A DNA stretch of 64,000 nucleotides from contig OZ038533.1 in NCBI GenBank assembly GCA_964036665.1, positions 20,208,575-20,272,574 on the forward strand, in the 5' to 3' direction. Shown here piece by piece: positions 59,586 to 64,000 of the stretch. This DNA is from Gordius sp. MW1 (taxonomy: Eukaryota; Nematomorpha; Gordioida; Gordea; Gordiidae). A program made the translations under genes and the position numbers. Under the pieces are notes generated by a model. It had not been told where the DNA came from. It did not search any database and was given only the letters and a program-made list of their open reading frames with translations. The first letter of the stretch is position 1. Each line of letters starts with the position of its first letter.

Positions 59586-60930
59586 GTACTTATTGATGTG
59601 CAATTAATATTAGCAAAATTAGTTCAAAATTAGTTATGGCCATAACAGACTTAAATTTAATGAAGTGCAAATTTTGAAATGAATAACATTGATTTGGATC
59701 ATCATTCTTGGGATAGCAGTATATGATCACGCACGGGCTAAGCGAGGGATTGAATAAATGGATCAGAACCGTTGATTATGATCAGATGCATGTTTATGCA
59801 TTAAAAACTAACCTTTTAAGCGCTTAAAATAAGATTTTAAAAGCTTGATTTAGGTTTTATTAGGCCGTAAAAGTAAAAAGGAAACAGGTAGCTTTTTCAT
59901 TTAAGATGACAATATATTGAAGAATAAAATTAATTTTTTTATATTGGCAAATACAAAAAAATATTATACTATTACCCAAATGTTTGTTTCTGAATTTTAA
60001 GCAAAAAGTTTTAGCGTTGTAGGTGTTCGGATTTTTAATAAGAGGTTTGCCATTCACTTCGAATAGGGGCTACGACACTTTGATCGATGACTATTATATA
60101 TGATTTGATGTAAGCTCTAAAATGGAACTTTAACGTCATTTTGGATATATTATTGAAATAAAGATTTTAAATACGATTCCGGTTCAGGTTTTTTAAATAG
60201 GGCCCGTGACGGATGGTAACCGTGAATCAATTAAGAATAACTCTACTGCCATCTAGGACTCATTTTAGCTTAGAGACTAGTTTGACTACATTATCCCTAT
60301 CTCTTTTACAATGTGAGACTCGAAAATAAAAACAGACCCATACCTTTTGGTGTTTTTTACATGTATTGAATCATCCTCTAAGGTTGCCACAAACTTTATG
60401 ACCCTAAAAAATGTCCATAATCAATCCCACAGGAAGTCAACACAAATTTATGGGCCATATTTGAAAATATCTGCCCAAAATCTTTACTTTAGGAATTGAT
60501 TTACATGAAATTAATTCACATTCCCTATAAAGATCTCTTAGAGGGAAACACGGCAGTACATAGAGAGAGACTAACTAAGGCAAGGTTCCTATTCCTACAC
60601 CGCGTAAGACACTAATGTGCATATGGCGAGAGTTAGTTAAAAGGCGCATCTATCGCAGCGCAGCCATAAAACTTGGTCAATACTCAAGCCTTGAGGCTGT
60701 TCAATTTTTAGTAGAACAAAAGAAGGTCTTTAAGCTATATTATTAATTTGTCAATAGTTGAAATTTTAGCGTCGATTGGTTTTCAAACTCGTTTCCCTTG
60801 AATGGAAATTAGAAAGTGCGCCAAATGCTTTTGCATAAATCTAGACTCACTCTCAACGTTTAATCAAAGGTTATGCTTTTGTCACATAAAAAATTTATAA
60901 TAATAAGTTTAAACCATTATTGGATAACAT

Positions 60931-61133
60931 TAGAGTTGTTAAATTGCTAACTTTCTTCAACTCCAGCTACCATCTGCTCGAGTTTCTGCTCGGCCCACGA
61001 GCATTTTTATATGCTACTGTTCTGCCTAGTGCACCGAACAGCGAGCACATATTGTGCTAACGCGCATATTAAGCAACACAGTGTGTGTGCTCGCGTCTGG
61101 AGTTTTAAAAAAGTTAGCAATTTAACAACTCTA
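60931..61133. repeat. hAT-type MITE with ~36-bp TIRs
   Basis: 203 bp, TIRs TAGAGTTGTTAAATTGCTAA / TTAGCAATTTAACAACTCTA extending to CTCCAG / CTGGAG, TSD GATAACAT / GATAATAT (7 of 8) at 60923-60930 and 61134-61141. The centre is rich in GAGCAC/GTGCTC words. Confidence 0.85.
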
Positions 61134-61370
61134 GATAATATGTTAATTTTTCCTTTAAATCTATTTCCACATTTTATTGTATAGCATCTTGGTATCCATC
61201 GACTGACGAATTAACAACGGATGTAAAATTTTGGTTAATTTAAATGCCAAACCAAAAATAGGAAAAACGGAAGCATGGTAAGCATTAACACCAAGATAGG
61301 CATTTTTAGATTCTATAAAAAGAGGCAAATTTATACCAGAATATTAGGAAATCCTAGGTATCAATAGAAA

Positions 61371-62161
61371 TACGCCTGTAGGTTTCGAATCGAATCGAAT
61401 ATTTTAATAGTCGGATTCGAATTCGAAAATTTTTTTGAAAAAATATTCGATTCGATATTCGTCGAATAATAAACTGAAGATTCGGATTCGATTCGAAAAA
61501 AATTTAAAGATTCGAATTCGATTCGAACATGTTTTAAGTTTTTAATTAATCACTACAATACAAATACATTTCAAAAATTTATTTAAAAATATATTAAACA
61601 CAAATAAATTCAATATGGAACTATAATAGGCGAACAGAAATATACTTGTAAAATAATTAAGCAGTGTTTTTCAGCCAATTTTTGAGGCAAATTATTATAC
61701 TTTTAACTTCTTTAGCACCTAAATTTAACAATATAGAAAAAAATTATGTTGTGTATATGAGAATCAGGATATAAGATTTAATCATCTTAAAATAAATTTA
61801 AATAGATATTATATATAGAGATAAATATAATGAATTATGTTACTTACCAATAGCACTGGACATTATTATTTATTATGATGTGTCAAAATCAAATTTAATT
61901 AAGCGTGTTTGTAATTAAGCAGTTTACAAAAAAATGATAGCGGGAAATGTAACTAAATTACGATAAGATAAAAACAGCTGTATTCCGCGACTAATCTATT
62001 TAAAATAAATTTAAAGTTAAATAAATTTTCGAATCTTTTTTTTAAAGATTCGATTCGAATTTTCGAATCTCAGCAACTAAATATTCGATTCGAAATTTAC
62101 ATATAAGAATCGAATTTCGAATCGAATATCGAATCGAATCTCGAATATTTCCCACAGGCGT
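61371..62161. mobile_element. Non-autonomous hAT-type element with TTCGAATCGAAT arrays
   Basis: 791 bp, ends TACGCCTGTAGG / CCCACAGGCGT, TSD AATAGAAA at 61363-61370 and 62162-62169. Both terminal 150-bp regions consist of ATTCGATTCGAA-type repeats; AT-rich centre; no coding. Confidence 0.85.
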
Positions 62162-62859
62162 AATAGAAAGTGGAAGCAATTTGATAATCTCCTGTCTATT
62201 ATAAGAGACTTAATATAGATTTTAAAATAATAACCTTAATTTTGTACATATGCAATTTTTGGATTAGAGTAAGGGACAGTTTCATCTTCCCGCCTCTCCA
62301 TGACTATGCCCATAATTCTAAACTTATTTGTTCAAAACTAATGTTTAGAATGAGGAAATAATTATCTAAACAAGCCCGGTTAGACGTAATGTATATATTA
62401 AATATTTATTAAACAATTTAATAAAGTGATTTTATAATATCTAAAATACTCCTGGATGAGATGAAAGGCGTGGTTGGTTAAATAACTCTTCTTTAAATTA
62501 AATTTGCCAAAAACTTATTATTTTTACACGCCCCCAAAGCATCGAACATTTTGCTCCACCTAATTTAAACCCTAGCTATGATGGTCCAAAACAATTTGTT
62601 TTTACGCTACTATACATTTTGATTCAGGGCAAGCCCAAAAAGGTATAGCAAATTAAGCGTTTTGCGCTTATGGTTGATTGGCTGAAATGCAATGGTCAAA
62701 TCATAAGTAAACACGCCAATTGTACATTCCTAACCTTTCACGTGTTGATAAGTACACGGGCGTAGCCAGGAGAAGGCAATGTGCTGCCCCCCCCCCAAGT
62801 TAAATATTTAAAGCATTTGTTTAAATTGTAATATTTTAGTTAGGAGATCGCAGAAATAC

Positions 62860-63031
62860 CATGGACGTAGCCAGGTTTTGGATTGGGGGGTGGCGAAATT
62901 CAATTAAGGGGTGGGGGGGGGGGGGGGGGGTAAACATTATTTTTTTAATTTTTCAGGGGTTCATTGAATTTTTTTTTGTCATTTAGGGGTGGGGGCGGCC
63001 GCCCCCCTGCTCCCCCCTAGCTACGCCCATG
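62860..63031. repeat. MITE, GGGCGTAGCC family, with TSD
   Basis: CATGGACGTAGCCAGGTTTT ... CTAGCTACGCCCATG, TSD AGAAATAC / AGAATTAC (7 of 8) at 62852-62859 and 63032-63039. Contains a long G-run at 62914-62931. A second left end (CACGGGCGTAGCCAGG) lies at 62756. Confidence 0.85.
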
Positions 63032-63112
63032 AGAATTACAATTTAGGGAGAGGGGTTTGGATTTTTTAAACATATTATTTGAAATGCGAAATCAAAGATA
63101 ATAATACAATAC

Positions 63113-63262
63113 TTGGGCTTGGCCAAGGGGGCAGGGGGAGGCGGCTGCCCCCCTCTAAATCAAAAAAATTGTCAAAATTTATTAAAATTATGGCTAAATA
63201 TCTGGAAAAAATTATTTTGCCCCTCCCTAAATCATTATTGCCCCCCCCCTAAATACAATGCT
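63113..63262. repeat. MITE, GGGCGTAGCC family, right end lost
   Basis: TTGGGCTTGGCCAAGGGGG then CCCTCTAAATC, ATGGCTAAAT and CCTCCCTAAATCATTATTGC; the right TIR stops at AATGCTG. Confidence 0.65.
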
Positions 63263-64000
63263 GCTTATCTTTTCCAATTAAGGAACGAAGATAAGTTTTA
63301 ATCCGCTTTAGCAATGAAAACGAACCTTCGCATGAACACGCAGTTATTGGTATAGTTAATAAATCAAAATAATTGAATTTGGAAACACTGTTGAGGGTAA
63401 AATTTTAATAAGTTTAAAAATATCATTGCATTTTATTTTATTCGAAATCGAAGGTAAAGAATTAATATATTACATAATTTTTTGCCATTATTATTTCGGC
63501 ACCTTGCAGTTTTAATTTATAATGGTTAATTACTTCTGATAAAAGAGATTTATCGCAAAAAAGGGGATGAAGAGTTTAAACTATCTAAAGACTTATATAA
63601 ATTACAATTAATTTCCGAAAATCTTATATTTATTTCTGTTATTATTCTATCTATGATAGGATAATATAAATCAATTTTGAAATCAATTAGTGAATTGGTA
63701 GATTTAAAAGTGTATAAAGTGTCCTAATTTTTTATTTTATACTTTTAGATAGTAATAATGAAATATCAAAATTTAAACTAAATCTTCGCCTTATTATAAA
63801 GAAAGGAATCATGTCGACTCAATAATTTTATAAAATTTGCATCTTTTATAGTCTTATTCAGCATCTGTATTTGTAACAATATAATTTAAAGTTTTATTTA
63901 AAAACATATAATTATAATCAACATATTGTTTCTCAATTAAAATAATATTTAAAAAATTGGTTAAGGGGCCCAGGGGCCCAAGATTTTTCTCTTGGGGGGG
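63263..64000. other. Right edge, nothing recognised
   Basis: AT-rich, no gene; ends in GGGGCCCAGGGGCCC, possibly the edge of another GC-ended element. Confidence 0.4.

Larger units (their letters stand above)
53841..60930. other. AT-rich region with scattered MITEs
   Basis: Apart from MITEs at 55196-55362, 56909-57031 and 59429-59585 and a weak exon candidate at 58573-58626, nothing is recognised. 59235-59275 and 62629-62650 share GGCAAGCCCAA and similar following words, perhaps a low-copy repeat. Confidence 0.45.

Noticed and set aside
1..64000. CRISPR arrays, prokaryotic operons, rRNA genes.
   Set aside because: None seen; introns, SINEs and LINEs show this is eukaryotic DNA. The short repeats are transposon arrays, not spaced direct repeats with unique spacers.

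Overview
This is an AT-rich eukaryotic (animal) window. Both protein genes are split by GT-AG introns, and most of the rest is transposable-element sequence. A WW-WW-PH gene of the PLEKHA5/6/7 type, RTE-like LINEs, a mag-like Ty3/gypsy element, a tRNA-derived SINE and many hAT-type elements with 8-bp target-site duplications (TSDs) point to an invertebrate metazoan. Two introns of only 34 and 45 bp sit beside introns of several kb. I cannot name the phylum.

Left third (about 1.2-19.6 kb, minus strand): one large gene was assembled by hand from short exons using splice sites and codon phase. It starts at 19618, encodes two tandem WW domains and a PH domain with a long Ser/Pro/Gly loop, then Ser/Pro-rich and coiled-coil-like segments, and continues to at least 1204. 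Its 3' end was not found. Its introns hold several families of non-autonomous hAT elements and a TTAA-flanked piggyBac-like element.

Middle (19.6-31 kb): intergenic DNA with two hAT elements whose ends are arrays of a GAGACGAGATC-like motif, a retroelement coding fragment, and a three-exon plus-strand gene for a small heat-shock (alpha-crystallin domain) protein at 28414-30720. The two genes are divergently transcribed.

32-47.5 kb: a four-level transposon nest. A minus-strand RTE-like LINE is split by a minus-strand mag-like Ty3/gypsy element (TSD GGGT). That element is split in its reverse transcriptase by a plus-strand LTR element (TSD AACGT), which is itself split by a 2-kb hAT element with terminal inverted repeats (TIRs) of about 750 bp (TSD CCCCCTAC). 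A fold-back element has also entered the LINE, and a second LINE copy lies at 46.5-47.5 kb.

Right part (47.5-64 kb): no convincing gene. It holds a tandemly duplicated tRNA-derived SINE cut at its A-box by a fold-back element, more hAT-type MITEs, and long AT-rich stretches with nothing recognisable.
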